Source: Vicia villosa
Taxonomy: Eukaryota > Streptophyta > Magnoliopsida > Fabales > Fabaceae
Direction: 5' to 3'
DNA: 64,000 nucleotides
NCBI RefSeq assembly: GCF_029867415.1
Contig: NC_081181.1
Location: 118,235,888 to 118,299,887 of the forward strand
Shown: in pieces, positions 1 through 11,301 of the stretch
Layout of the letters: the number at the start of each line of letters is the position of its first letter
Position numbering within the stretch: position 1 is the stretch's first letter
Made by a program: the position numbers and the translations under genes
The notes under the pieces: model-generated
Database searches by the model: none
What the model saw: the letters and a program-made list of their open reading frames with translations, nothing else
What the model was told of the DNA's origin: nothing

Positions 1-145
1 ACTTTGTGAAAAGAAATAAACACCAATAGAAATAAGACTTTTAAATTTAAAGTAAAAAACTAATAAATAACTAAGAACGCCTATGAATGTCCTCCTTGAA
101 TTTGTCCACCATGTCCCTACAAAGCTCCATAAATTCTTTCACCGC

Positions 146-2068
146 TTATGGAAGGATGATGGGAGAAGACTCCGCTCTTTCCAAACTCTTTGGAATGTCC
201 AAGATTAGATCATTGCACAAATAGACCAACTTGTCATAATTTTCACGACATTTCTCATATTCTTCAAGCATCTTGGGAACCATGCTCACATGCACATATG
301 CCGTAGAAACAATTGTGTATTGTCTCTTCCAATAATCCCCTTCATCCCTTGCAGCCTCACACATCTCCCTTTGCCTTATAAGTAATTGCCTAAGCAAGGC
401 CATAGCCTGAAGTGCTCTGTGGCGTTCATCGGTGCGCTGTAAAAGTGCTTCTTCCGCAGTCAATCTCCTTGTGCGTTCTTCTTGTTCAGAATTGCGGGCT
501 TCTTGAAGATCAAATTTGAGATTTCTTATTTCTACCTCTTGATCTTTAGTCCTATCCGTTAATTCAAAGACCACAGCTTCTAGATTTTTCTCGGATTCCG
601 CTTTGTCATGGAAAGCCTTTTCATAACGCTTCCTCCACCTTGCAATTTCTATACCTGCTTGTTCCAACTTTTAATTATGTGCAATTAAATCAAAGTTGGC
701 ACTTAGCACTCCTTCGGTTGCACGCTTTCTTTTATTCCTTTGTCTATCGTTCTCTTCCTTAGCGGCTTGAAGCTCTTGGCTCTTCTCCTTAAGATCGAAG
801 CATAGTTGGCATTTTTCGTTGGAAAGTCGAAGTATGTCAAGCTCTAATTTTTCCTTTTCCTTACGGGACGCCTCTAGGGCAGCCTTGATTCCTCCTATCT
901 CTTCGATGGATAGAGAAGCAGGATTAGGAGAATCGGGCTTGTACGTGGGATCCACAACAAAAGGTAGCAAAATCTTTCCAACTCTCTCTTGAACCCATTT
1001 GGTGTAAGGTTCCTTAGCAACAATATTCTTCGGCCCATAGTTCTTTGTTTGGACATGCTTCCAAGCCTGAATTATTTTCTTTAATGTTCTTGGATCTCCT
1101 TTCACATTGTCGTGCAAAATTAATCCTTCCACTTGTTGATCGGAAGGCTCACAATCCATAGAATGACCCAATTGGCGCAATGCAAGCACGGGATTATAAT
1201 TAATACAACCTAAAGTTCCCATTAAAGGCACATTGTTGAATTCCCCACATTTATAAATAATTCTTTCAGAATTTAATTTCCTTGCAAACCAAAAGATAGA
1301 ATCCGCCTTGAGAGCTCTTAGCTTTTGAGACCATTCATGCCTAGTCAAATCCTTGATTAAATAGCTAGCCTTGTAAAGATGAGAAGTCAACCAAGAATAC
1401 AATAAATGAAGACAACAAGATATCGCTCCTCTTTTCTTTTCATATCGATCATGGATAGTATAATAAATATTAGCAAGAATAGTAGGAGTTGGATCCTCAT
1501 TTGAATTTTTGAATGAGGTGAAGACATGAATCGCAGCATCATCAACATACTCCGCCTTATTAGGCAATAAAACAACACCAAAAATTAAAAGAGCTAAAAA
1601 ATGTCCACAAATGTCCCATTGTTTCTTTTGAGCATAAGACATAGCTTGAGCTTCTAAATAAGTTCTTTTAATTCCTTGTATTCTTCCATCAGTTTTGTGA
1701 TTAGCTTCTAAATCCGCAACAGGCACTTCCAAAGCTTTAGCCAAATCAGACATCTCAACTCTTTTTCCAGCACCTGTATAGAATCCTTTTTTTACTCTTG
1801 AAAACCCAAGCATAACATCCATCTCCTCCAAGGTAGGAGCCAACTGAAAATCCTGAAAAGTGAAACATCTAAGCGGCGGATTATAGAATTGGATCAAAGC
1901 GGTGATTGCTTCTCCTTGAACCTTAACCTTGAGCAAGTCCAAAATATCCCCATAACGGCCCTCAAACCTGTTCAAAGCAGTTGATGACATTTTATCCCTT
2001 ATATTTCTCAATTTCTTGATGTCAGGCACTGAGACGGTGAGGTGGACAATAGACTTCTTAGCATTCAT
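146..2068 (-). pseudogene. Retrotransposon ORF1 (DUF7745-like) with in-frame stop
   Basis: One reading frame of about 640 codons from ATG at 2068, broken by a single TAA at 671-673; the frame continues unchanged to 146. A CAA-to-TAA change would explain it. The N-terminal two thirds resembles the legume DUF7745 / plant-mobile-domain type of protein, with the sequence PPLRCFTFQDFQLAPTLEE near residues 65-83 and WDICGHFLALLIFG near 150. The C-terminal part, on both sides of the stop, is charged and heptad-like, probably coiled coil. Proteins of this kind sit between the priming site and gag in Ogre elements; their function is unknown. It is either a dead copy or a shorter 465-residue product. 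Confidence 0.7.
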
Positions 2069-2846
2069 TTTTCCTGAATTTCACCAAAAAGAATTATTAT
2101 TATTTTTTATTCTTCTTTTTTTTCTCCTTTTTTTTTTACCTGCGGATAAGACATGATAAAAAAATATGCATATGATGTATGATGCATGCAAATAATTATA
2201 CAAAAAAACACAATATTATAATAATAATAAGCACATATTCAGCATATAATCACATAGGCCCTAAGTTCATAGGTTCGACGTAACGACTCGGGAGCCTACC
2301 CTTCCCATGTGAATGTTCTAGAAGGTCTCATGGGATCATTCGTAGCCGCCGAGACTTTTTGTCTCTTTGGATTTTGGAACAACTCTTTGGTCCATGAGGT
2401 TCGAATTTTAGGGGTTGGTTCCCAGAGAGATCAGCTAAATACCCAGTCCAGCCCTCAACAAGGTCGAGCCTCGTATCAGACCTTTCCGAATATTTAACCC
2501 ACTCTGAGTGGAATTATAACAAGACTCGTAGGCGATGTAGTTCCCATCTGGTCTTAATTATAATTCCCACGCTTAGGCTTAACAGCAATAATATATAACC
2601 CAACAGTGCAAATTATATAACAATTAAGCATTTTATGCAAATATGACAAATAAACATTTAATGAAAATAAAAACAATAAATAAATAAATAGAGAATTAAA
2701 AATTTATTATTAAAAAGATGAACCTTCTCCCAAACCCTAAACATGGCAAGTTTGCCAAACCCTAAAATGCGCCAAAAACCTAAACCACAAACCACAAACC
2801 TAAACCCTCTCAAACCTTAGGAGCATAATAATTAACCTATAGTGTT
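2069..2846 (-). other. Leader of element A
   Basis: AT-rich untranslated stretch between the priming site and ORF1, with poly-T/poly-A runs near 2097-2138. No coding frame is recognised. A small plus-strand frame at 2309-2497 has no recognisable features and is treated as chance. Confidence 0.6.
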
Positions 2847-2865
2847 GTCCCCAACAGAGTCGCCA
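2847..2865 (-). promoter_or_regulatory. Primer-binding site of element A
   Basis: Read on the minus strand: TGGCGACTCTGTTGGGGAC, two bases after the LTR end. This sequence type is the arginine-tRNA priming site recalled for Ogre/Tat elements. A near copy occurs in element B at 18602-18622, which supports the call. Confidence 0.75.
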
Positions 2866-2867
2866 AC

Positions 2868-3733
2868 TGTAGCAACCTTCCCTGAAAATAAAATTTAGAG
2901 TCGCCACCTATTCTGAAGGGCGAATAGGAAACCCTACGCAGTATAAAGATCTGGGTAAGTTATTATAATTAGGTCGAGGGAAGGTGTTAGGCACCCTCAA
3001 TCCTTTCCTAAAGGCTAACATTGTAAAGATAAGGTTTGTGGCAGTAATTAAGATTAATAGCTGAGGAATTGAATAGGGCGAAAATTGAGATTTGAAAGTG
3101 AATTGAGATTTTAAGGGGGGAGACTCGCCTTGTTACCATGTGCCTACGTATCTCCTTATGGAGAATCAGAGTCAACGTAGTTCGGGCACATGGTTGTACA
3201 CCTTAGGATTGAATTTGTGGTTTGAAATCGATTAAAGGCTTTTTGAGTGGCCTATTCGCAGTTTTGAATATGATTTGAAAGATGAAAGTGTTTTGAGGTT
3301 TGGCATACAACCCTGATTTGATTTGGCACCGTTAGATGCGGTGACCAATGGATTCGGTCAGTATAGCTAACGGATTAAAGGCATTGCTGGTTACTCAGAT
3401 CGATAGGTTGATCATCGCGGGCAGCAAATTGAAGGTGTTTTAGATTTATAATTAAGTTTTATCTCTCGTCTAATGCGACTAATAGTTTTAGTCGGGTCGA
3501 GGAGAGAATTGGTTTGGAGTTAATAAATTAATTAAAAATATTTATAAAATATTTCTCGTCTACTACGACTAATAGATTTAGTCGGTTTGAGGAGAAAATT
3601 AAATTGAATCAAAAAACAATTAAACAATTATTAAAATTATAGAATTTTAATTATTTAATTTTATTTTTATTTTTCACATGGGGGGTGCACTCTTGTGGGG
3701 GTCAGTAATTAAGGGGTGCGTGAACAGCAAGGG
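2868..3733 (-). repeat. LTR of element A, 3' (U5-side) segment
   Basis: Begins TGTAGCAACC (LTR terminus CA on the minus strand) and runs up to the Tekay LTR at 3734. It holds a short motif around 2891-3000 (gagtcgccacc, then ggaaggtgttaggcaccct) that is also found in degenerate form in the LTR of element B at 18680-18800, showing the two are distant relatives. Confidence 0.7.
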
Positions 3734-4597
3734 TGTAACATCCCGAAAATTCTTATTTAATTAATTTAATCAAGTTTTAAATTAATTATGAGAAATTAAT
3801 ATTTTGTTGAATTATGGGGAAAAATAATGAAATGTTAAGTCATTGGGCCATGCGGTGGAATTAGTAAAGTGGGGGTGTAATTGTGTAAGAGCCCATTTCT
3901 AATTTTATGTTTTTCATAAAATAAAGGAAAACAAGAAGAGAAGGAAAAATTAGAACGTGGAAACCAGAAGCTGTGAGAAGAGGAACTGAAGAGCGTGAAG
4001 GAGAGCCAAGGAGGAAGAGGAACCAATTCAAGAATTTGGCTAAGGTAAGGGGGAATTCTTCTCATTAACCTCTATTATGGGTTGTATGAATGATTCGATG
4101 GAATTTGTATGTTAGGATTTCAAATTGGATTATATGTCGGGTTTGGGGTTTTGGGGTTTATAGAACTTTGATTCAATTTAGGTTGTGAATGATGATTGGT
4201 GATGAATAATGATGTTAAACATGATTAGAAGTATGTGTAAACGTGCAATTTATGTCGTATGTGTGATTTATTATTCTGAAATTCGTACTGGTATGATTTG
4301 AGAGTATTTGGGAGGTATAGAATGCTATTTTCTGCAGGTTGGGGTTTCTGAAATCACCGGTTCGCGCCGCGTGCACAGGGTGGCGCCGCGAACAAGTGGG
4401 CAGAATGTCAGGATGTTTTGATACGCACAGGTCGCGCCGCGTACCTGTGTTGGCGCCGCGAAGGCGTAACTTTTCCTCGCTTCGCGCCGCGTGTGGATGT
4501 TGGCGCCGCGTGCTGTGCTGTTTGGGATTTTTGTTAAAGTTTAACGATGTATAACTTTTTAACTGTTAGTCTGTTTGATGTGCCGTTTCGAACATAG
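3734..4597 (+). repeat. Truncated Tekay 5' LTR
   Basis: Starts TGTAACATCC and matches the first 860 or so bases of the complete LTR at 7781. It stops at the TAG trinucleotide 4595-4597, where sequence jumps into the internal region (equivalent to 10952 onward). The rest of the LTR, the priming site, gag and the protease active site are missing. Confidence 0.85.
4360..4512 (+). repeat. GCGCCGCG minisatellite in truncated LTR
   Basis: GC-rich cluster of six or so GCGCCGCG motifs in alternating contexts (cgcgccgcgt and tggcgccgcg) inside an otherwise AT-rich LTR. The same block is longer in the complete LTR (8408-8609). Confidence 0.8.
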
Positions 4598-7500
4598 AGA
4601 GTTCGGAATGGACTTAGTGTGCCTTCCGTTGGAACAACTTGATGTCATCCTGGGTATGAATTGGTTGCAATTTAATCGAATTCATATCAACTGTTTCACG
4701 AAGACGGTTATTTTTCCGGAAGATGTCGGTGTTGAGGGTGTAGCAGTGACTGCTAGACAAGTGGATGAAGCAATGAAGGACGGGGCTACCGTGTTTATGG
4801 TGATTGCATCCATGGAAGTGAAGAAGAAAGTGGTGAGTGGAGACTTACCGGTAGTATGTGAATTTCCAGAAGTTTTTCCAGAAGATGTAAGAGAGTTACC
4901 GCCAGAGAGGGAAGTAGAATTTGCTATTGAGTTAGTTCCTGGAACTATTCCGGTGTCAATGGCGCCGTATCGTATGTCGGCATCTGAGCTAGCAGAGTTG
5001 AAGAGTCAGCTAGAAGAGTTACTGGAAAAAGAATTCATTCGTCCTAGTGTGTCGCCATGGGGTGCGCCGGTGTTGTTGGTAAAGAAGAAAGAAGGTTCTA
5101 TGAGATTGTGTGTGGATTATAGACAGCTGAATAAAGTTACTATCAAGAATCGGTATCCATTACCGAGGATTGATGATTTGATGGATCAATTGGTTGGTGC
5201 GAGTGTGTTCAGCAAAATCGACTTGAGGTCGGGATATCATCAGATTCGGGTGAAGACGGACGATATTCAGAAAACGGAATTTAGAACAAGGTATGGCCAT
5301 TACGAATATACAGTGATGCCGTTTGGAGTAACTAATGCACCGGGAGTTTTCATGGAATATATGAATAGGATCTTTCATCCTTACCTGGATCAGTTTGTGG
5401 TGGTATTTATCGATGATATTCTAATATATTCTAAGAGTGAAGAAGAACATGCAGAGCATCTAAGAGTGGTATTAGAACTACTGAAGGAAAAGAAACTTTA
5501 TGCGAAACTGTCAAAGTGTGAGTTCTGGCTAAGTGAAGTAAGCTTTCTTGGGCATGTAATTTCTAAAGATGGTATTGCCGTTGACCCAACGAAAGTAGAA
5601 GCAGTGTCTCAATGGGAAGCTCCGAAGTCAGTTTCCGAAATCCGTAGTTTCCTTGGTCTTGCGGGTTACTATAGAAAGTTCATTGAAGGTTTTTCAAAGT
5701 TAGCGTTGCCGTTAACTAAGTTGACTAGGAAGGGTCAAGCATTCATCTGGGATTCGAAATGTGAAGAAGGATTCCAAGAGTTGAAGAAGAGGTTGACTAG
5801 TGCGCCGATCTTGATTTTGCCGAATCCGGCGGAATCTTTTGTGGTATATTGTGATGCTTCGTTGTTGGGACTAGGAGGTGTACTAATGCAGAATCAACAG
5901 GTAGTCGCTTATGCGTCGAGACAACTCAAAGTGCATGAGAGAAACTATCCGACTCATGACTTAGAATTGGCAGCAGTGGTATTTGTGTTGAAGTTGTGGA
6001 GACATTATCTGTATGGTTCGAGGTTTGAAGTGTTTAGTGATCACAAGAGTCTGAAGTATCTCTTTGATCAAAAAGAGCTGAATATGAGGCAAAGGAGGTG
6101 GTTAGAGTTCCTTAAGGATTATGATTTTGGGCTGAATTACCATCCGGGTAAAGCAAACGTGGTTGCCGATGCTTTGAGTAGGAAGTCCTTGCATATGTCT
6201 ATGCTGATGGTAAGAGAATTGGATTTAATTGAACAATTCCGAGATTTGAGTTTAGTATGCGAAGACACTCCTGTCAGTGTTAAGTTGGGAATGCTGAAGC
6301 TGACTAGTGGTATTCTGGAAGAAATTCGAGAAGATCAGAAAGCTGATGTAGAATTGGTGGACAAGTTGACTCTGATTAACCAAGGCAAGGGAGGTGAATT
6401 CATAATCGACGAGAATGGTATTATCAGGTTTGGTAACCGTGTTTGTGTTCCTAATGTTTCCGAATTGAGGAAGAGTATTCTCGAAGAAGGACACCGTGGT
6501 GGATTAAGTATTCATCCTGGTGCTACCAAGATGTATCATGACTTGAAAAAGCTGTTTTGGTGGCCTGGAATGAAGAAAGAAATTGCCGAGTTTGTGTATT
6601 CTTGTTTGACTTGTCAGAAGTCAAAGGTTGAACATCAGAAGCCATCTGGATTTATGCAACCGATGTCTATTCCTGAGTGGAAATGGGATAGCATATCAAT
6701 GGATTTTGTTTCGGGTTTGCCGAGAACTGTTAAGAATTGTGAAGCTATCTGGGTCGTGGTAGACAGATTGACGAAGTCTTCACATTTTATACCAATAAGA
6801 ATGGATTATCCGATGGAAAAGTTGGCTCAATTGTATATTGAGAAGATAGTTAGTCTACATGGTATTCCTTCGAGTATCGTGTCAGATAGAGATCCAAGAT
6901 TTACGTCGAAGTTCTGGGAGGGTTTGCAGAAGGCTTTGGGTACTAAGCTGAGACTAAGTTCTGCTTATCATCCGCAGACAGATGGACAGACTGAAAGGAC
7001 AATTCAGTCGTTAGAAGACTTGTTACGTGCTTGTGTGTTAGAAAAAGGAGGTGCTTGGGATAGTTATCTGCCTTTGATTGAATTTACCTACAACAACAGT
7101 TTTCATTCGAGTATAGGTATGGCTCCGTTTGAGGCATTGTATGGTAGGAGATGTAGAACTCCATTGTGTTGGTACGAAGCTGGTGAGAGTGCTGTGATTA
7201 GACCAGAAATTGTACAACAGACTACGGAGAAGATTAAGATGATTCAAGAGAAGATGAAAGCTTCTCAGAGTCGTCAAAAGAGCTATTATGATAAAAGGAG
7301 GAAGACACTTGAGTTTCAAGAGGGGGATCATGTGTTTATGAAGGTTACTCCTATGACGGGTATTGGTCGAGCTTTGAAGTCAAAGAAGTTGACTCCGCGT
7401 TTTATTGGACCATTCCAAATTTCGGAAAGAGTGGGAGAAGTGGCATATCGTATTGCGTTACCGCCAATGCTTGCCAATTTGCATGATGTATTTCATGTGT

Positions 7501-7739
7501 CTCAATTGAGGAAATACATTTCGGATCCGTCCCACGTGATCCAAGTGGATGATGTGCAGGTTAAAGACAACTTAACGGTTGAAACGTTACCTGTGAGGAT
7601 CGAAGATAGAAGACTGAAGCAATTGCGGGGCAAGGAAATAGCTTTAGTCAGAGTAGCTTGGGGAGGACCAGCTGATGGAAACGTCACCTGGGAGTTAGAA
7701 AGCCAGATGAAAGATTCCTATCCGGAACTATTTTCTTGA
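4598..7739 (+). CDS. Tekay-type pol: RT, RNase H, integrase, chromodomain-like tail
   Basis: Open frame of about 1,045 residues ending TGA at 7739; it is also open upstream into LTR sequence from 4575, which is an artefact of the deletion. Order: C-terminal end of the protease region ([13 protein letters not shown]), reverse transcriptase with [11 protein letters not shown] at about 5410, RNase H with VYCDAS at about 5850, integrase with an HHCC zinc finger (H, H, CLTC) at about 6490-6620, catalytic DFVSG, SDRDPRF and [10 protein letters not shown], then a C-terminal chromodomain-like segment (RVAWGG, VTWE) at about 7660-7695. The protease motif DTGA and all of gag are absent, so this copy cannot make particles by itself. 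Confidence 0.9.
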
Positions 7740-7767
7740 GGTATGTTTTCGAGGACGAAAACTCTTT

Positions 7768-7780
7768 AGTGGGGGAGAGT
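7768..7780 (+). promoter_or_regulatory. Polypurine tract of Tekay element
   Basis: The purine-rich run agtgggggagag lies directly before the LTR start at 7781, the expected plus-strand priming site. Confidence 0.75.
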
Positions 7781-9593
7781 TGTAACATCCCGAAAATTCT
7801 TATTTAATTAATTTAATCAAGTTTTAAATTAATTATGAGAAATTAACATTTTGTTGAATTATGGGGAAAAATAATGAAATGTTAAGTCATTGGACCATGC
7901 GGTGGAATTAGTAAAGTGGGGGTGTAATTGTGTAAGAGCCCATTTCTAATTTTATGTTTTTCATAAAATAAAGGAAAACAAGAAGAGAAGGAAAAATTAG
8001 AACGTGGAAACCAGAAGCTGTGAGAAGAGGAACTGAAGAGCGTGAAGGAGAGCCAAGGAGGAAGAGGAACCAATTCAAGAATTTGGCTAAGGTAAGGGGG
8101 AATTCTTCTCATTAACCTCTATTATGGGTTGTATGAATGATTCGATGGAATTTGTATGTTAGGATTTCAAATTGGATTATATGTCGGGTTTGGGGTTTTG
8201 GGGTTTATAGAACTTTGATTCAATTTAGGTTGTGAATGATGATTGGTGATGAATAATGATGTTAAACATGATTAGAAGTATGTGTAAACGTGCAATTTAT
8301 GTCGTATGTGTGATTTATTGTTCTGAAATTCGTACTGGTATGATTTGAGAGTATTTGGGAGGTATAGAATGCTGTTTTCTGCAGGTTGGGGTTTCTGAAA
8401 TCACCGGTTCGCGCCGCGTGCACAGGGTGGCGCCGCGAACAGGTGGGTAGAATGTCAGGATGTTTTGATACGCACAGGTCGCGCCGCGTACCTGTGTTGG
8501 CGCCGCGAAGGCGTAACTTTTCCTCGCTTCGCGCCGCGTGTAGGTGTTGGCGCCGTGAAGGCGTAACTTTTCCTCGCTTCGCGCCGCGTGTGGATGTTGG
8601 CGCCGCGTGCTGTGCTGTTTGGGATTTTTGTTAAAGTTTAACGATGTATAACTTTTTAACTGTTAGTCTGTTTGATGTGTCGTTTCGAACATAGTGAGGC
8701 TAATTCAGTGATATATGCAATAAAATAGTGTTTGAGTTGTGACTCGAATTTAATTTAAACACTTGATTTTAATTGGTTGTGGTGGTTTATATTGTTATTG
8801 CATTGGTTGATGATTATGATTGTTCAGTTGTTTGGTGTTGATGATTAGCATGCGGTATGTGATGCATGCATTTCATAATCATGTTGTGGGCTGTATCCCT
8901 TATGGTGGTGGGACAGCGGTAGCTAATTCCCATTGTGTGGAATTGGTGAGAGAAGTAGCCGAATCTTTATGGTGGTGGATCGGTGAGATGGGTTATCCCA
9001 TGTTTGGTACCACATGCATTTAGTTGCATTGCATTAGGTTGTTGTGTATAATTGTAACATGAATGGAAGTTGTCCAATGTTATAATTTGTGTGTATTTTG
9101 GTATGAATGTTGCTATATTATCTGAATATAATTGATTTTGGGTGAATAATGTATGGATGAAGTTGTATTGTTTATATACCTATAACATTTGTTAATGCGA
9201 ATGAAACTCACCCTTACTGTTGTTATTTTTCAGATTGAGGAGTAGCTTGTGTACTTGGTGAGGATTAGCTCGTCAAGTAGTTCGATAGAGTCAGTTGGGT
9301 CTGTGTCATGCTCTGGTCGTGTAACACCGGGAACGTTATTTTAGAATTGGCTGATAAACTTTTGTTTTGTTTATGGTTTATGGTTGAATTATGAGTCTTC
9401 GACTCCAGATGTTTGATTATTCAGTTGTTAAGAATATTCCGCTGTGTTAACATGCTACCTGAATAATTTTTGGTTTATCGTTCCTTTATGGCATGACATG
9501 AATATTGTTTATTTTGTCGGCGTTGTAATACTCTTCTTCATGTTTTACTCTGATTTTAATGTTAATTTCCGCGGGGTTTAGAAGGGTGTTACA
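7781..9593 (+). repeat. Complete Tekay LTR (1,813 bp)
   Basis: Runs from TGTAACATCC to ...GTGTTACA, preceded by a polypurine tract and followed four bases later by a priming site. It serves as 3' LTR of the left copy and 5' LTR of the right copy. It contains the expanded GCGCCGCG minisatellite at 8408-8609. Confidence 0.88.
8408..8609 (+). repeat. Expanded GCGCCGCG minisatellite
   Basis: Same block as at 4360-4512 with one extra unit of about 50 bp (cgtaacttttcctcgcttcg plus flanking GCGCCGCG motifs is repeated). Confidence 0.8.
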
Positions 9594-9597
9594 ATAG

Positions 9598-9609
9598 TGG
9601 TATCAGAGC
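9598..9609 (+). promoter_or_regulatory. Primer-binding site, initiator tRNA-Met type
   Basis: TGGTATCAGAGC four bases after the LTR end, the common plant chromovirus/copia priming site complementary to initiator tRNA-Met. Confidence 0.85.
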
Positions 9610-9729
9610 ATAGTCGGTCGTTTGAGTCAGAGTCTTAGTGTCGGTTAATCCTTCGTATACGATTAGTGTAAAGTTGACACTGTCGATACTTCTTGTTCTA
9701 ATGAATATTGTCTGATATTTAGAAGAACA

Positions 9730-11301
9730 ATGGCCAAAAGAGGAGGAAGAAATGACGACGCGATTGCTGAGGCTCTGGGCATGATTGCTGGTGTATTAGG
9801 AGGGAATGCCAATGGAGCTGGTATTGGTGCTGACAGGCAGCTGAATAGCTTTCAGAGGAACAATCCTCCGTTGTTCAAGGGCACGCACGATCCCGAAGGA
9901 GCTCAGAGGTGGCTGAAGGAAATCGAAAGGATCTTCAGAGTGATCGATTGTGCTGAAAATCTGAAGGTGAGGTATGGGACTCATATGCTGTCTGAAGAAG
10001 TTGATGATTGGTGGATGGCTAGTAGAGATGAACTTGAATCTGCAGGTGTAGCGATCACTTGGGCTGTATTCAGGCGAGAATTCCTGAGGAGGTACTTTCC
10101 TGAGGATGTTCGAGGCAGGAAAAAAGTTGACTTTTTGGAGCTGACACAAGGTAACATGACGGTGCTGGAGTTTGCTTCAAAGTTTGTTGAGCTGGCCAAG
10201 TACTATGTCCACTATAACAATGATGAAGCGAGCGAATTTTCGAAATGTGTTAAGTTCGAGAATGGTCTCCGTGATGAAATTAAGCAGGGAATCAGGTACC
10301 AGAGGATTCGTCGGTTTACAGATTTGGTGGACTGTAGTAGGATCTATGAAGAGGATAACCTCAAGCTGAAGTCATCTCACTCTCGCGAGTTAGTTGACAA
10401 GAAAGGGAAGAAGCCTATGGACCGTGGTAAACCATATGGTAGAGGTAATTATAAAGCTGGAAGTTGGAAGAAGCCTAGTGGGGGAGACTCTAGTGCTCCT
10501 GTTAAGTGCTTTAAGTGTGGGGAACCTGGACATCTTGTTCACGAGTGCAAAAGCGAAGAGAAGAAGTGCTACAGGTGTGGTAAAGCAGGCCACATTGCTG
10601 TTGACTGCAAGGGAAGGACGGTGACTTGTTATAACTGTGGTGAAGAAGGTCACATTAGTCCACAGTGTCCTAAGCCAAAGAAGAATCAAGCTGGGGGTAA
10701 AGTTTTCGCTTTATCTGGTTCAGAGACTACTCCAGAGGATCGGTTGATTAAAGGTACGTGTTTTATCCATGGCACTCCTTTAATTGCAATAATAGATACT
10801 GGAGCGACTCACTCGTTTATTTCATTGGATTGTGCTAAACGACTGAATTTGGAAATATCTGAGATTAATGGAAGTATGATCATTGACACTCCTGCGTCGG
10901 GTTCAGTGACTACTTCGTTTGCCTGTTTGAACTGTCCAATTGATATTTTTGGTAGAGAGTTCGGAATGGACTTAGTGTGCCTTCCGTTGGAACAACTTGA
11001 TGTCATCATGGGTATGAATTGGTTGCAATTTAATCGAATTCATATCAACTGTTTCACGAAGACGGTTATTTTTCCGGAAGATGTCGGTGTTGAGGGTGTA
11101 GCAGTGACTGCTAGACAAGTGGATGAAGCAGTGAAGGACGGGGCTACCGTGTTTATGGTGATTGCATCCATGGAAGTGAAGAAGAAAGTGGTGAGTGGAG
11201 ACTTACCGGTAGTATGTGAATTTCCAGAAGTTTTTCCAGAAGATGTAAGAGAGTTACCGCCAGAGAGGGAAGTAGAATTTGCTATTGAGTTAGTTCCTTG
11301 A
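9730..11301 (+). CDS. Tekay-type gag and protease, truncated before RT
   Basis: ATG at 9730, 523 residues. Residues 45-210 form the retrotransposon gag domain (FKGTHDPEGAQRWLKEIERI, WDDW-like SEEVDDWW, FRREFLRRYFPED). Three CCHC zinc knuckles (CFKCGEPGHLVHEC, CYRCGKAGHIAVDC, CYNCGEEGHISPQC) lie at about 10507-10671. The aspartic protease motif AIIDTGATHSF is at about 10787. The frame then reads into the start of the RT region ([19 protein letters not shown]) and ends in a chance TGA at 11299-11301, immediately after homology to the other copy stops. It is intact as gag-protease, but pol is lost. Confidence 0.9.
   Translation: MAKRGGRNDDAIAEALGMIAGVLGGNANGAGIGADRQLNSFQRNNPPLFKGTHDPEGAQRWLKEIERIFRVIDCAENLKVRYGTHMLSEEVDDWWMASRDELESAGVAITWAVFRREFLRRYFPEDVRGRKKVDFLELTQGNMTVLEFASKFVELAKYYVHYNNDEASEFSKCVKFENGLRDEIKQGIRYQRIRRFTDLVDCSRIYEEDNLKLKSSHSRELVDKKGKKPMDRGKPYGRGNYKAGSWKKPSGGDSSAPVKCFKCGEPGHLVHECKSEEKKCYRCGKAGHIAVDCKGRTVTCYNCGEEGHISPQCPKPKKNQAGGKVFALSGSETTPEDRLIKGTCFIHGTPLIAIIDTGATHSFISLDCAKRLNLEISEINGSMIIDTPASGSVTTSFACLNCPIDIFGREFGMDLVCLPLEQLDVIMGMNWLQFNRIHINCFTKTVIFPEDVGVEGVAVTARQVDEAVKDGATVFMVIASMEVKKKVVSGDLPVVCEFPEVFPEDVRELPPEREVEFAIELVP

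Larger units (their letters stand above)
3734..11301 (+). mobile_element. Rearranged Tekay-type chromovirus (Ty3/gypsy)
   Basis: Plus-strand composite: truncated LTR (3734-4597) fused to pol (4598-7739), polypurine tract, complete LTR (7781-9593), initiator-Met-type priming site, gag and protease of a second copy, ending abruptly at about 11297. The 343 bp present in both copies (4598-4940 and 10955-11297) differ at only about two bases, so both derive from very similar elements. It is best read as a partial tandem sharing one LTR, truncated on both sides. Neither copy is autonomous alone. No target-site duplication can be assigned. Confidence 0.85.

Noticed and set aside
3835..4065. Minus-strand 76-codon frame, duplicated at 7882-8112
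   Set aside because: It is present in both copies only because it lies in the Tekay LTR; low complexity and no family features.
4339..4554. Plus-strand frame rich in arginine and cysteine (also 8386-8634)
   Set aside because: Produced by the GCGCCGCG minisatellite of the LTR, not by a gene.
4575..4597. ATG at 4575 as a true start of Tekay pol
   Set aside because: The codons before 4598 are LTR sequence brought in by the deletion.
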